This document shows, in pieces, positions 1 to 6,728 of a DNA stretch of 18,083 nt (within the stretch, counting starts at the first letter, position 1; the number at the start of each line of letters is the position of its first letter). The notes beneath the pieces were generated by a model, which was not told the origin of the DNA, did no database searches, and saw only the letters and a program-made list of their open reading frames with translations. The position numbers and the translations under genes were made by a program. The stretch is taken from positions 1 to 18,083 of the forward strand of contig JASEHA010000013.1 of the NCBI GenBank assembly GCA_030018795.1, written 5' to 3'. Source of the DNA: a bacterium. Lineage in GTDB: Bacteria > UBA9089 > CG2-30-40-21.

Positions 1-63
1 TCATCTATTTTTGACTGAAGAAATCGTAGGTTAAAAAACTTGAACATCGAGTAAATTAGAAGC

Positions 64-101
64 TTTTTCGTGGTTTCTGATTTTCGTATTTTCGTGATTA
101 G
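64..101. repeat. Short TTCGT-rich imperfect repeat ahead of the Uma2 gene
   Basis: The leader of the first gene contains three loosely repeated TTTCGT words (TTTTTCGTGG, TTTTCGTATT, TTTTCGTGAT). Similar TACGAAA words, read on the other strand, recur at 15207-15222 and as four perfect 9-base units inside the EIID gene. No promoter could be called with confidence in bases 1-144. Confidence 0.35.
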
Positions 102-144
102 AATTTTAAGGCCATTTCAGTTGTAAAGGAAAAGGAGCAGAACT

Positions 145-726
145 ATGGCTATAGCAGCTATGCCGATAAGAAAGGAAGTAAAGTATACTTATGATGATTA
201 CCTTATCTGGGATATAGGCTCTGATAAGCGATATGAATTAATAGGAGGTGAATTTTTTATGGCGCCGGCACCTAATATTGAGCATCAGCGTAGTTCGAGA
301 AAAATTGATGCTAAGATTGTAAATTTTTTAGAAAGATTGGGAGTTGGGGAGGTGTTTTATGCCCCTTGTGATGTAGTGTTAAGTAATGAAGATGTCGTCC
401 AACCAGATATTATTTTTGTCTCAAAGGAAAACTTTCACATTATCACCAAAGATAACATAAAAGGCTCACCTGATTTACTCATAGAAATTATATCCAAAAG
501 CTCTGCACAGATGGATAGGATTATAAAAAAAAGGCTTTATGAACGATGTAGTGTTAAAGAATATTGGTTGGTGGATGTGGATAACAAGGAGATAGAGGTT
601 TTCACCCTGACTCAAACAGGATATGAAACCTATGGCGTATTCAAAGCAGAGGATACACTTTCTTCAGTAGTATTAAAAGACTTTAATTTCAATGTAACGG
701 AGGTATTTAGTAGATGTATAGATTAA
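145..726 (+). CDS. Uma2-family putative restriction endonuclease-like protein (DUF820)
   Basis: A 193-residue protein with the Uma2/DUF820 pattern, a family with the PD-(D/E)XK nuclease fold. Visible family features are the N-terminal YxxYL...RYELIGGE stretch (about residues 15-36), VQPDIIFV with Asp88, PDLLIEIIS with Asp110 and Glu114, and a downstream K..LYER..VKEYWLVD block (129-144). Asp88 and Glu114 are the likely metal ligands. The ATG is supported by an AAGGAG motif 8 bases upstream. The last 13 bases overlap pstS, and the pstS ribosome binding site GGAGG lies inside this gene, so the two are probably cotranscribed. The cellular role of Uma2 proteins is poorly known; many occur as multicopy genes in repeat-rich genomes. 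The family call is firm; nuclease activity is inferred from the fold. Confidence 0.85.
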   Translation: MAIAAMPIRKEVKYTYDDYLIWDIGSDKRYELIGGEFFMAPAPNIEHQRSSRKIDAKIVNFLERLGVGEVFYAPCDVVLSNEDVVQPDIIFVSKENFHIITKDNIKGSPDLLIEIISKSSAQMDRIIKKRLYERCSVKEYWLVDVDNKEIEVFTLTQTGYETYGVFKAEDTLSSVVLKDFNFNVTEVFSRCID

Positions 727-1529
727 TTAGTGTTATGTTGATTTTGATGGTGGGTATGGGTTGTGCCAGAAATAATGTTGAAACGATAAATATTGCCGGC
801 TCAACTGCATTTCAGCCCTTTGCAGAAAAACTGGCTGAGGAGTTTATGGCTGTTCATCCTGATGTGCGGGTTAATGTTCAGGGTGGTGGCTCAGCTGTAG
901 GGATTCAATCTGCCCAGTCTGGTGTGGTTCAGATTGGTATGGCGGATATTGTTACGCTGCCAAAGGAGGCTGAAGGATTAAACAGCATCGTCGCGGCTAA
1001 GGATGCTATTGTTATTATTGTCCACCCTACTAATAAGGTAGATAACCTGTCGCTTCAACAGATTCAGGATATATTTAGCGGTAGATTGAATAACTGGGCT
1101 GAGCTTGGCGGCGAGAAGGGCGAAAAAGGCGAAAAGGGCGAGAATAAATCTATTACCGTTGTTTCTCGTGAAGAAGGCTCAGGAACACGCGATTCCTTCC
1201 ATGACATGCTGTTAAAGGGTGTTCAACTCAGCCCTCATGCCCTTATCCAGAATTCTACTGGGGCAGTAAGGCTTATGGTTCAAAGCGATCCATCTGCGAT
1301 TGGCTACATTACCCATGGTGTGGTAACCCCTGATGTAAAAGCCATAGCCATAGATGGGATTGCCCCTTCTCCTGAGAATATCCATGCTGGCAAGTATAAC
1401 GTTGTCAGACCAATATTCTTGTTGACTAAGGGAGAGCTGAAAGGAAAGGCAGGTGAGTTTATAGACTTTATCCTTTCACCGCAGGGACAGAAGATAATCG
1501 CAGATAATGGCTTGCTGCCAGTGAAGTAA
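714..1529 (+). CDS. pstS: Phosphate ABC transporter substrate-binding lipoprotein PstS
   Basis: A 271-residue phosphate-binding protein that delivers phosphate to PstC-PstA outside the inner membrane. The N-terminus is hydrophobic and ends in GMGC (Cys17), a somewhat degenerate lipobox, suggesting lipid anchoring. The family's phosphate-cradling loops are visible: AGSTAFQPF (28-36), GGGSAVG (57-63) and REEGSGTRDSF (152-162). The second loop usually reads SSR after the glycine; here the equivalent stretch is GMADIV (75-80). An in-frame GEK tandem repeat (133-144) sits in the loop just before the third binding segment. GGAGG lies 10 bases before the ATG, inside the upstream Uma2 gene. pstC follows after an 80-base spacer that carries a two-hairpin repeat. 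Confidence 0.92.
   Translation: MYRLISVMLILMVGMGCARNNVETINIAGSTAFQPFAEKLAEEFMAVHPDVRVNVQGGGSAVGIQSAQSGVVQIGMADIVTLPKEAEGLNSIVAAKDAIVIIVHPTNKVDNLSLQQIQDIFSGRLNNWAELGGEKGEKGEKGENKSITVVSREEGSGTRDSFHDMLLKGVQLSPHALIQNSTGAVRLMVQSDPSAIGYITHGVVTPDVKAIAIDGIAPSPENIHAGKYNVVRPIFLLTKGELKGKAGEFIDFILSPQGQKIIADNGLLPVK
1110..1145 (+). repeat. Four 9-base tandem units inside pstS (GEK repeat)
   Basis: Units at 1110-1118, 1119-1127, 1128-1136 and 1137-1145 read GGCGARAAR with small variations and encode GEK-GEK-GEK-GEN. The unit length keeps the frame. The insertion lies in a surface loop between the conserved NNWAELGG and SITVVSREEGSGTR segments, where PstS proteins usually have only a few residues. Confidence 0.85.
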
Positions 1530-1531
1530 CG

Positions 1532-1578
1532 CAAGCATCCTGCTTGTGGCTTTATAATACTCAAGCTGGAAGCTTGAG
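1532..1578 (+). repeat. Two-hairpin dispersed repeat, copy 1 (pstS-pstC spacer)
   Basis: Hairpin A is CAAGCA-TCC-TGCTTG (1532-1546). An AT-rich linker follows, then hairpin B, CTCAAGCT-GGA-AGCTTGAG (1560-1578). The same pair occurs at 3302-3348, 4168-4215 (opposite orientation) and 7863-7914. Here it lies between two genes that must be cotranscribed, so it would be folded within the pst mRNA. Confidence 0.85.
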
Positions 1579-1609
1579 CTGCTCTGCTTAACTTAGGGGT
1601 ATTATACGG

Positions 1610-2461
1610 ATGAAATATAGAGAAAACCTGATCCAGATTGGATTATTGCTTACTGCACTTTCAACCATTGCTATTCTTTTTCTCATTGCCTTGTTCATTT
1701 TGCATGAAGGGCTGCCCATTATCTTAAAGGTAGGGATAAAAGGATTTATCTGCGGCAGTCATTGGTCACCACAACAGGGGCACTTTGGGATATTTCCCAT
1801 GATTATTGGTACAGTATGGATAACAATTGGTGCCCTTCTGGTCAGTCTTCCCTTAAGCCTTTCTTGTGCCATCTATCTTAGTGAATTCTCGACTACTAAG
1901 GTTAGAGCCGTTCTTAAGCCAGTAATTGAATTATTGGCTGGGATACCGTCTGTGGTTTATGGGTTCATTGGGATGGTTGTCCTGTTTCCTATGGTTCGCA
2001 ATTATTTTGGCGGGACAGGGCCATGTATCCTATCAGCAGCTATTATCTTAGGGATAATGATTCTGCCCACGATTACCAGCATTGCCATTGATTCCCTTCA
2101 GGCAGTACCATATTCCTTTCGTGAGGGTTCTTTATCACTTGGTGCCACCCGCTGGCAAACAATAAGGATGGTTATTCTTCCTGCTGCTAAATCAGGTATC
2201 TTATCAGGGATTATCCTTGGTGTTGGCAGGGCAGTGGGAGAAACAATGGCTGTGATCATGATTGCTGGCAACTCGGTCATAATTCCAGGATCATTCCTTG
2301 ACCCGGTGCGGACACTTACCGCAAATATTGCCCTTGAAATGAATTATGCCACAGGCGATCATCGTCAGGCATTATTTGCCACTGGTATTGTTTTATTTAT
2401 TGCCATTATTATCTTAAATATTATTGCCAATACGATTGCCAGGAGAGGGGTGGAGAAATAA
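1610..2461 (+). CDS. pstC: Phosphate ABC transporter permease PstC
   Basis: A 283-residue inner-membrane permease with about six hydrophobic segments, beginning at residues 10-30 and ending in a hydrophobic C-terminal helix. The cytoplasmic EAA-type coupling loop reads REGSLSLGATRWQTI, followed by the family's VGRAVGETMAV segment, which is characteristic of PstC. Together with PstA it forms the phosphate channel driven by PstB. An AGGGG motif 10 bases upstream supports the ATG. The stop codon shares one base with the pstA start (TAATG), which indicates translational coupling. Length is normal for the family. Confidence 0.93.
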   Translation: MKYRENLIQIGLLLTALSTIAILFLIALFILHEGLPIILKVGIKGFICGSHWSPQQGHFGIFPMIIGTVWITIGALLVSLPLSLSCAIYLSEFSTTKVRAVLKPVIELLAGIPSVVYGFIGMVVLFPMVRNYFGGTGPCILSAAIILGIMILPTITSIAIDSLQAVPYSFREGSLSLGATRWQTIRMVILPAAKSGILSGIILGVGRAVGETMAVIMIAGNSVIIPGSFLDPVRTLTANIALEMNYATGDHRQALFATGIVLFIAIIILNIIANTIARRGVEK

Positions 2462-3294
2462 TGCTTAAACCAATATTCTATGAACAGGTAATGAAAAGAA
2501 TATTATTTATTGGCACAGCCATTACGGTCTTCATCCTTTTTTTCATTATCCTCTATATCCTTAAAAATGGACTGCCAGTTGTTGATCTGGAATTTCTTCT
2601 CAGCTCACCTAAGGACTTTGGTCGGGCAGGGGGGATATTCCCCTGCATTGTTGGAACCATTGTGCTGACATTAGTGGCTATCATCATTGCCACCCCGCTT
2701 GGTGTAGGGACAGCTATCTATCTCAGAGAATATACAAGGGAGGGTAGGCTAACATCGATAATCAGATTTGGGACAGAGTGCCTGGCCGGGATACCCTCTA
2801 TCATCTTTGGCTTGTTTGGCTTTGTGCTTTTTGTTGTTTATCTTGGCTTTGGATGGTCAATCCTTTCTGGGGGGCTGACCATGACATTCATGATCCTACC
2901 AACAATCATTCGAACATCTGAGGAGGCGATTAAATCCGTTCCTGCTTCCTATCGTGAAGTAAGCCTGTCACTTGGTGCAACAAAATGGCAGACCATTATT
3001 AAGGTTGTGCTTCCCAGTGCCTTACCAGGTATTGTCACCGGGATAATACTTGGTGTAGCCAGAAGCATTGAGGAAACAGCGGTAGTTATCTTTACCGCTG
3101 GTTCGGTATTGCGAATTCCAACATCCTTGTTTGATTCCTGTCGAACCATGTCGGTTCATTTTTATATCCTGGCACGTGAGGGTATCTCTATGGAAAATGC
3201 CTATGGCACGGCAGCTATTCTCATTATTACCATCTTGTTGATTAACATGTTTGCCTATTGGCTGATGCATCGGCTGATGGCCAAGTATTCGTAA
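2461..3294 (+). CDS. pstA: Phosphate ABC transporter permease PstA
   Basis: A 277-residue inner-membrane permease, second half of the phosphate channel. It has a hydrophobic N-terminal helix, several further membrane segments, and the coupling loop REVSLSLGATKWQTI followed by ILGVARSIEETAVVIFTAGS. In typical PstA proteins that last segment reads closer to GRAAGETAPL, so the SIEETAVV variant is mildly divergent. The start overlaps the pstC stop by one base, behind a purine-rich GGAGAGGGG stretch. A 75-base spacer with a two-hairpin repeat separates it from pstB. Confidence 0.92.
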   Translation: MLKPIFYEQVMKRILFIGTAITVFILFFIILYILKNGLPVVDLEFLLSSPKDFGRAGGIFPCIVGTIVLTLVAIIIATPLGVGTAIYLREYTREGRLTSIIRFGTECLAGIPSIIFGLFGFVLFVVYLGFGWSILSGGLTMTFMILPTIIRTSEEAIKSVPASYREVSLSLGATKWQTIIKVVLPSALPGIVTGIILGVARSIEETAVVIFTAGSVLRIPTSLFDSCRTMSVHFYILAREGISMENAYGTAAILIITILLINMFAYWLMHRLMAKYS

Positions 3295-3301
3295 GTTGCA
3301 G

Positions 3302-3348
3302 CACAAGTATCCTGCTTGTGATTTTAATACTCAAGCTGGAAGCTTGAG
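3302..3348 (+). repeat. Two-hairpin dispersed repeat, copy 2 (pstA-pstB spacer)
   Basis: Hairpin A is CACAAGTA-TCC-TGCTTGTG (3302-3320, one mismatch in the stem). Hairpin B, CTCAAGCT-GGA-AGCTTGAG (3330-3348), matches copy 1 exactly. It occupies most of the pstA-pstB spacer and ends 12 bases before the pstB ribosome binding site. Confidence 0.85.
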
Positions 3349-3369
3349 TTACATTTAACGAGGTTACCA

Positions 3370-4125
3370 TTGGAAGATAAGATTGTTGTTAAAGGGCTTA
3401 ATCTTTGTTTTGATACACATCATGTCTTGAAGTCTATTGATCTCAATATCAGGGCAAACGAGATACTATCGATTATTGGGCCGGCAAACTCAGGCAAGAC
3501 ATCATTCCTGCGGACATTAAACAGATTGAACGATATTATCTCCACGGTCAAGATAACTGGTGAGATACTGTTAGATGGGATAGATATTTATAAGAAAGAT
3601 ATCCTTCTCCCCTGGCTCAGGCGAAAGGTAGGCATGGTTTTTGCTTTGCCTGTGCCCCTGCCAAGGAGTATCTTTGAAAATATCGTTTATGGTCCGCGTC
3701 TAAATGGTGTTACATCCAAAGCAAAGCTTGAGGAATTGGTGGAAAAAACCTTGAAGGCTGCCTTTTTATGGGACGAGGTCAAGGATAGGCTTCATCTCTC
3801 TGGTACCAAGCTTTCTGGCGGACAGCAGCAAAGGCTTTGTATTGCCAGAGCATTAGCCTTAGAGCCAGAGGTTATCTTGCTTGATGAACCATGCTCCGGG
3901 CTTGACCCACTATCTACCTCAAGGATAGAAGAGGCATTGTATGAATTGAAAAAACAATATACCATTGTTCTGGTAACAAATAATACCAAGCAAGCAGCCA
4001 GGGTAGGGGATAATGTTGCCTTTTTCTTGATGGGTGAGATGATAGAATATGGCTCAACTGAGCAGATATTTACTGTGCCACATGATAAAAGGACAGAGGA
4101 TTATATCACGGGAAGGTTTGGATGA
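3370..4125 (+). CDS. pstB: Phosphate ABC transporter ATP-binding protein PstB, divergent Q- and H-loops
   Basis: A 251-residue ABC ATPase that should power phosphate import through PstC-PstA at the inner face of the membrane. Walker A GPANSGKT (37-44, Lys43), signature LSGGQQQR (148-155) and Walker B VILLDEP (168-174, catalytic Glu173) are intact. The Q-loop reads GMVFALP, with Ala92 where PstB normally has glutamine (GMVFQKP). The switch or H-loop reads LVTNNTKQAARV, with Asn204 where histidine is expected (VTHN). The remaining PstB-specific segments (SIFENIVYG, ARVGD, DYITGRFG at the C-terminus) are conserved, so this is PstB rather than another ABC protein. The start is TTG, supported by GAGG six bases upstream. 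No phoU follows. Confidence 0.9.
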   Translation: MEDKIVVKGLNLCFDTHHVLKSIDLNIRANEILSIIGPANSGKTSFLRTLNRLNDIISTVKITGEILLDGIDIYKKDILLPWLRRKVGMVFALPVPLPRSIFENIVYGPRLNGVTSKAKLEELVEKTLKAAFLWDEVKDRLHLSGTKLSGGQQQRLCIARALALEPEVILLDEPCSGLDPLSTSRIEEALYELKKQYTIVLVTNNTKQAARVGDNVAFFLMGEMIEYGSTEQIFTVPHDKRTEDYITGRFG

Positions 4126-4140
4126 TGATGGGATACTGTG

Positions 4141-4165
4141 GAAGTCAGAAGCCAGAAGTCAGAAT
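4141..4165. repeat. Heptameric GAAGYCA tandem repeat
   Basis: Three 7-base units (GAAGTCA, GAAGCCA, GAAGTCA) and a partial fourth lie directly after pstB and before the next two-hairpin repeat. They are non-coding. Confidence 0.6.
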
Positions 4166-4167
4166 AA

Positions 4168-4215
4168 CTCAAGCTTCCAGCTTGAGTATTACAAGCCACA
4201 AGCAGGATGCTTGTG
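4168..4215 (-). repeat. Two-hairpin dispersed repeat, copy 3 (inverted)
   Basis: Read on the + strand, hairpin B comes first (CTCAAGCT-TCC-AGCTTGAG, 4168-4186), then hairpin A (CACAAGCA-GGA-TGCTTGTG, 4197-4215), so this copy is inverted relative to copies 1, 2 and 4. It lies 42 bases past the pstB stop in the convergent intergenic region and could cap the 3' end of the pst transcript, although no T-tract follows. Confidence 0.85.
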
Positions 4216-4265
4216 TTACAATGATGTGGTTATAGGCTGAAGACCTGTATATCATTTCCCGCCTA

Positions 4266-4295
4266 ATGTCGTGTCAACCATCAATTGTCGTATAG
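4266..4295. mobile_element. Solo terminal end of the TA-flanked miniature element
   Basis: After a TA dinucleotide (4264-4265), TGTCGTGTCAAC, five bases, TTGTCG and ATAG match the left end of the element at 14163-14265 at most positions. No matching opposite end was found before the flavin reductase gene, so this is a remnant or a heavily decayed copy. Confidence 0.6.
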
Positions 4296-4310
4296 TAAAG
4301 GCAGAGAAGA

Positions 4311-4390
4311 GCCTCTCTGGCAGCCTGGTGACTGGTGCCCTGGTGACTGGTCTGGTGACTCTAAGTCGCTCTGGCAGGTGACAGAGAGGC
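4311..4390. repeat. Inverted repeat enclosing CTGGTGACT tandem units
   Basis: GCCTCTCTG (4311-4319) pairs with CAGAGAGGC (4382-4390). The interval holds CTGGTGACT three times (starting at 4325, 4340 and 4352), at periods of 15 and 12 bases. It lies between the convergent ends of pstB and the flavin reductase gene. It could be a transcript-end structure, but it lacks the T-tract of an intrinsic terminator. Together with the preceding repeats it fills the 290-base gene-free stretch 4126-4415. Confidence 0.55.
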
Positions 4391-4415
4391 TACCTCCTTG
4401 CCCCTGCCCTTTATC

Positions 4416-4961
4416 TTATTCCACTGGTTCTGCTGCCCAGCCAGGGATACCAAACTCAGACCCACCGATATGAAGCAATGGTTTTGCCTGAATGGCTTGA
4501 TACTTATCATCCTTCCACAACTCATCCCTTACCTGCGAACACAGGACCTGGCCAACTATCAGGACATGATCACCTATCTCTTTTTCAAATTCAAGGCTGC
4601 ATTCAATCCAGCCGATACATTCACCAATCCTTGGCACAGAAACCTTTTCTGCTTTTTCCTCGGTTAATCCTGTCTCCCTAATCTCTGATATCCCTCGAGG
4701 ATACGGCTTGGCACACTGCCACACCTGATCAATTATCTCTTCAGATGGGATATTCAGGATAAACTCTTTTGTCTGTCTTATATTTGTCAAGGTATGGCGT
4801 TTTATGGCTGAGGCAAAACCAACCATAGCTGGCTGGCATGATATGGGCATGACAAAAGAATATGGGGCAGCGTTTGAGATGCCTTGAATATCTATGGTTG
4901 AGATCAAAACCACTGGTCTTGGACAGAGAATCTTGTACCAATTCTTTAATTCTAATTCCAT
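4416..4961 (-). CDS. Flavin reductase-like FMN-binding domain protein
   Basis: A protein of 181 residues resembling the flavin reductase/FMN-binding split-barrel family. Supporting features are the N-terminal PRPVVLISTIDIQGISNAAPYSF segment, in which family members contact FMN, the KRHTLTNIRQTKEFILNIP block, and GDHVLIVGQV in the last third. A GTG codon three bases further upstream is in frame, but GGAG six bases before the ATG at 4961 favours the ATG. It starts 18 bases after the S1 gene stop and is probably cotranscribed with it. The partner and substrate cannot be read from the sequence; family members reduce flavins or are FMN-binding proteins of unknown role. Confidence 0.85.
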   Translation of the reverse strand: MELELKNWYKILCPRPVVLISTIDIQGISNAAPYSFVMPISCQPAMVGFASAIKRHTLTNIRQTKEFILNIPSEEIIDQVWQCAKPYPRGISEIRETGLTEEKAEKVSVPRIGECIGWIECSLEFEKEIGDHVLIVGQVLCSQVRDELWKDDKYQAIQAKPLLHIGGSEFGIPGWAAEPVE

Positions 4962-4979
4962 CACCTGCTCCGTTTAGCT

Positions 4980-6341
4980 TTACTTCACCATCAATCCCTC
5001 AAATTTATCCTTAAACATATCACCAAGGGTCATACCGCAGGTATTCTTCTGGCTTTTCAGAAAATCACTAACTGCATTTTCTTCTGCTGCATGCATTATT
5101 TGTTTAATGCTTAATACGATTTTTCGTTGATGGAAATTAACATCTATAACCTTAGCCGTTATCCTTTGTCCCTCAGACAATGCCTCAGATGGTGAAGCTA
5201 TCCTTTTTACAGATATCTCGCTAATGGGCAATATCCCTTCTATGCCATCCTCTAATCGGACAAAGGCAATATTTTTGGAAAAATTCACAACATCCCCGGA
5301 GACAACATCACACATATTATACTTTTCAGCAGCAGTCTGCCATGGATCAACCTTTGCCTGTTTTATGCTTAAGGATAGCTTACGGTTATCCTTATCAATT
5401 TTCAATATCACAACCTTAACATTATCACCCTGTTTCAATACATCCCTTGGATGCTTAATCCTTGTCCATGATATCTCTGACAGATGCACCAGACCATCTA
5501 TTCCCCCAAGATCAATAAAGGCTCCAAAGCTTGTTATCTTAGAGACAACACCATCACATACCATGCCTTCAACAAAGGAATCAAAAAACATCTTTTTTTT
5601 CTGATTATACTCTTCCTCTAATACCTGTCTTTGAGACAGAACGATATTATTCTCCTCTCTGTTCAGCTCTATAATCCTTACCCTCAGGGTCTTTCCCAGA
5701 TAGCTATTTAAGTCAACAGGCCGTTCTATATCTACTTGAGAAAATGGTACAAATCCATGCATGCCAACATCAACAATCAATCCACCCCTGGTTTTATTTA
5801 TTACCCTGCCAGAAAGTATCTCACCTATTTCATATGATTTTATTATTCCTGCCCAGGTGTCATCTATATCTGCCTGCCTCTTAGAAAGAATGGGATTCCC
5901 TTCTTTCCCTTCAACAGCCAGGACATATACCCTGACAGTTTGTCCTACACTTACCACCTCTTCTGGCGAAGAAAAGGCTCTGCTTGATAACTCATTCAAT
6001 GGGATTACCCCCTCTGATTTACAGCCGGGGATAGAGACCAGAACCTCTTCCTTATCAATCTTTTCTATTATCCCTAAGACAACCTCCCCTTCTTCAATCC
6101 CCTGAATTTCATAATCCTGATCAATTGTCTCAATTTCTTCCTTTTCTTCCTTTTCTTTCTGTTTTTCCTGCTCTTCAATCTCTACAGCCATCTCTGGCTG
6201 CTTTGATTCTTCTACTTGCTCAGGCTCATGTTCAGTTATTTTCTCCTGTTTTAGAGCCTTTTCATGTTGTTCATGTGAGATAATCTCTTGCTTTGTCCTT
6301 TCGATAACGCGATCAATTAGGTCTTGCACTATTATAGTCAT
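4980..6341 (-). CDS. rpsA: Ribosomal protein S1 homologue with four S1 domains
   Basis: A 453-residue RNA-binding protein. Four OB-fold S1 domains can be placed at about residues 84-155, 172-239, 258-328 and 344-414. The third is the most canonical (SFGAFIDLGGIDGLVHLSEIS). S1 helps the 30S subunit bind structured mRNAs. The length and four-domain layout are shorter than the six-domain proteobacterial protein and resemble those of many other phyla. The first roughly 80 residues are an unusual charged, Glu- and Lys-rich extension (EEQEKQKEKEEKEE within it) with likely coiled-coil character. AAGGAG upstream supports the ATG. It follows the toxin remnant by about 120 bases and precedes the flavin reductase gene. 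Confidence 0.88.
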   Translation of the reverse strand: MTIIVQDLIDRVIERTKQEIISHEQHEKALKQEKITEHEPEQVEESKQPEMAVEIEEQEKQKEKEEKEEIETIDQDYEIQGIEEGEVVLGIIEKIDKEEVLVSIPGCKSEGVIPLNELSSRAFSSPEEVVSVGQTVRVYVLAVEGKEGNPILSKRQADIDDTWAGIIKSYEIGEILSGRVINKTRGGLIVDVGMHGFVPFSQVDIERPVDLNSYLGKTLRVRIIELNREENNIVLSQRQVLEEEYNQKKKMFFDSFVEGMVCDGVVSKITSFGAFIDLGGIDGLVHLSEISWTRIKHPRDVLKQGDNVKVVILKIDKDNRKLSLSIKQAKVDPWQTAAEKYNMCDVVSGDVVNFSKNIAFVRLEDGIEGILPISEISVKRIASPSEALSEGQRITAKVIDVNFHQRKIVLSIKQIMHAAEENAVSDFLKSQKNTCGMTLGDMFKDKFEGLMVK

Positions 6342-6460
6342 TAACTTGCTCCTTATTATATCAGCATGGGTAACAGGTATCGCGTAAGCTTAACCGCCTT
6401 CACTTAAGCACATAAAACATATCATTGTTACGATAGCCAACGCAAAAGTTTATCCATTAC

Positions 6461-6728
6461 TTAAACAAATTCTCGCAATAATCTTTCATATTCAGGATGA
6501 GTGCCAATCCAAAACCAGATTAAACATTCATCTATTTCTACTGCTATAGTCCGGTACTTTCTACCTACTCTGGCCGACCAATATTTATTCATCACCTTTT
6601 TGAGATGTAAAGAAGGATGTTTAGGGTTAATTTTGAGAAGCTCAAAATTCTTATCTGCCAGATTTTTGAATAAATGCTGGCAGTTGTTCATAGCAAGCCC
6701 AAAATGATGGATTGGCAAAATGTCTCAT
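6461..6728 (-). pseudogene. RelE/ParE-type toxin gene, broken by a one-base frameshift
   Basis: The natural start is the ATG at 6728-6726, which overlaps the antitoxin stop as ATGA. From it the frame reads MRHFANPSFWACYEQLPAFIQ, an excellent match to the N-terminus of the RelE/StbE-like toxins paired with this antitoxin type. It then reaches TAA at 6653-6651. The family's remaining sequence (LADKNFELLKINPKHPSLH, then WSARVGRKYRTIAVE, then IWFWIGTHPEYERLL) continues in another frame down to 6461. The switch falls at an A5 run on the coding strand (T5 at 6663-6667); removing one A joins the halves as FIQNLADKNF. The 85-codon frame beginning at 6718 is therefore an off-frame artefact at its N-terminus. 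Possibilities are real inactivation, an assembly or sequencing indel, or, less likely, +1 frameshifting. Confidence 0.85.

Noticed and set aside
1304..1564. Antisense frames within pstS and into the repeat, and a similar frame at 4049-4240, sharing a PQAGCL tail
   Set aside because: The shared tail is only the translation of hairpin A of the dispersed repeat; the rest is a shadow of pstS or pstB.
4311..4390. Intrinsic terminator for pstB or the flavin reductase gene
   Set aside because: The stem is short relative to its 62-base interior and neither side is followed by a T-tract on the transcribed strand.
6668..6718. Toxin start MPIHHFGLAMNN at 6718
   Set aside because: The neighbouring frame reads a much better family N-terminus from an ATG overlapping the antitoxin stop; this start is a by-product of the frameshift.
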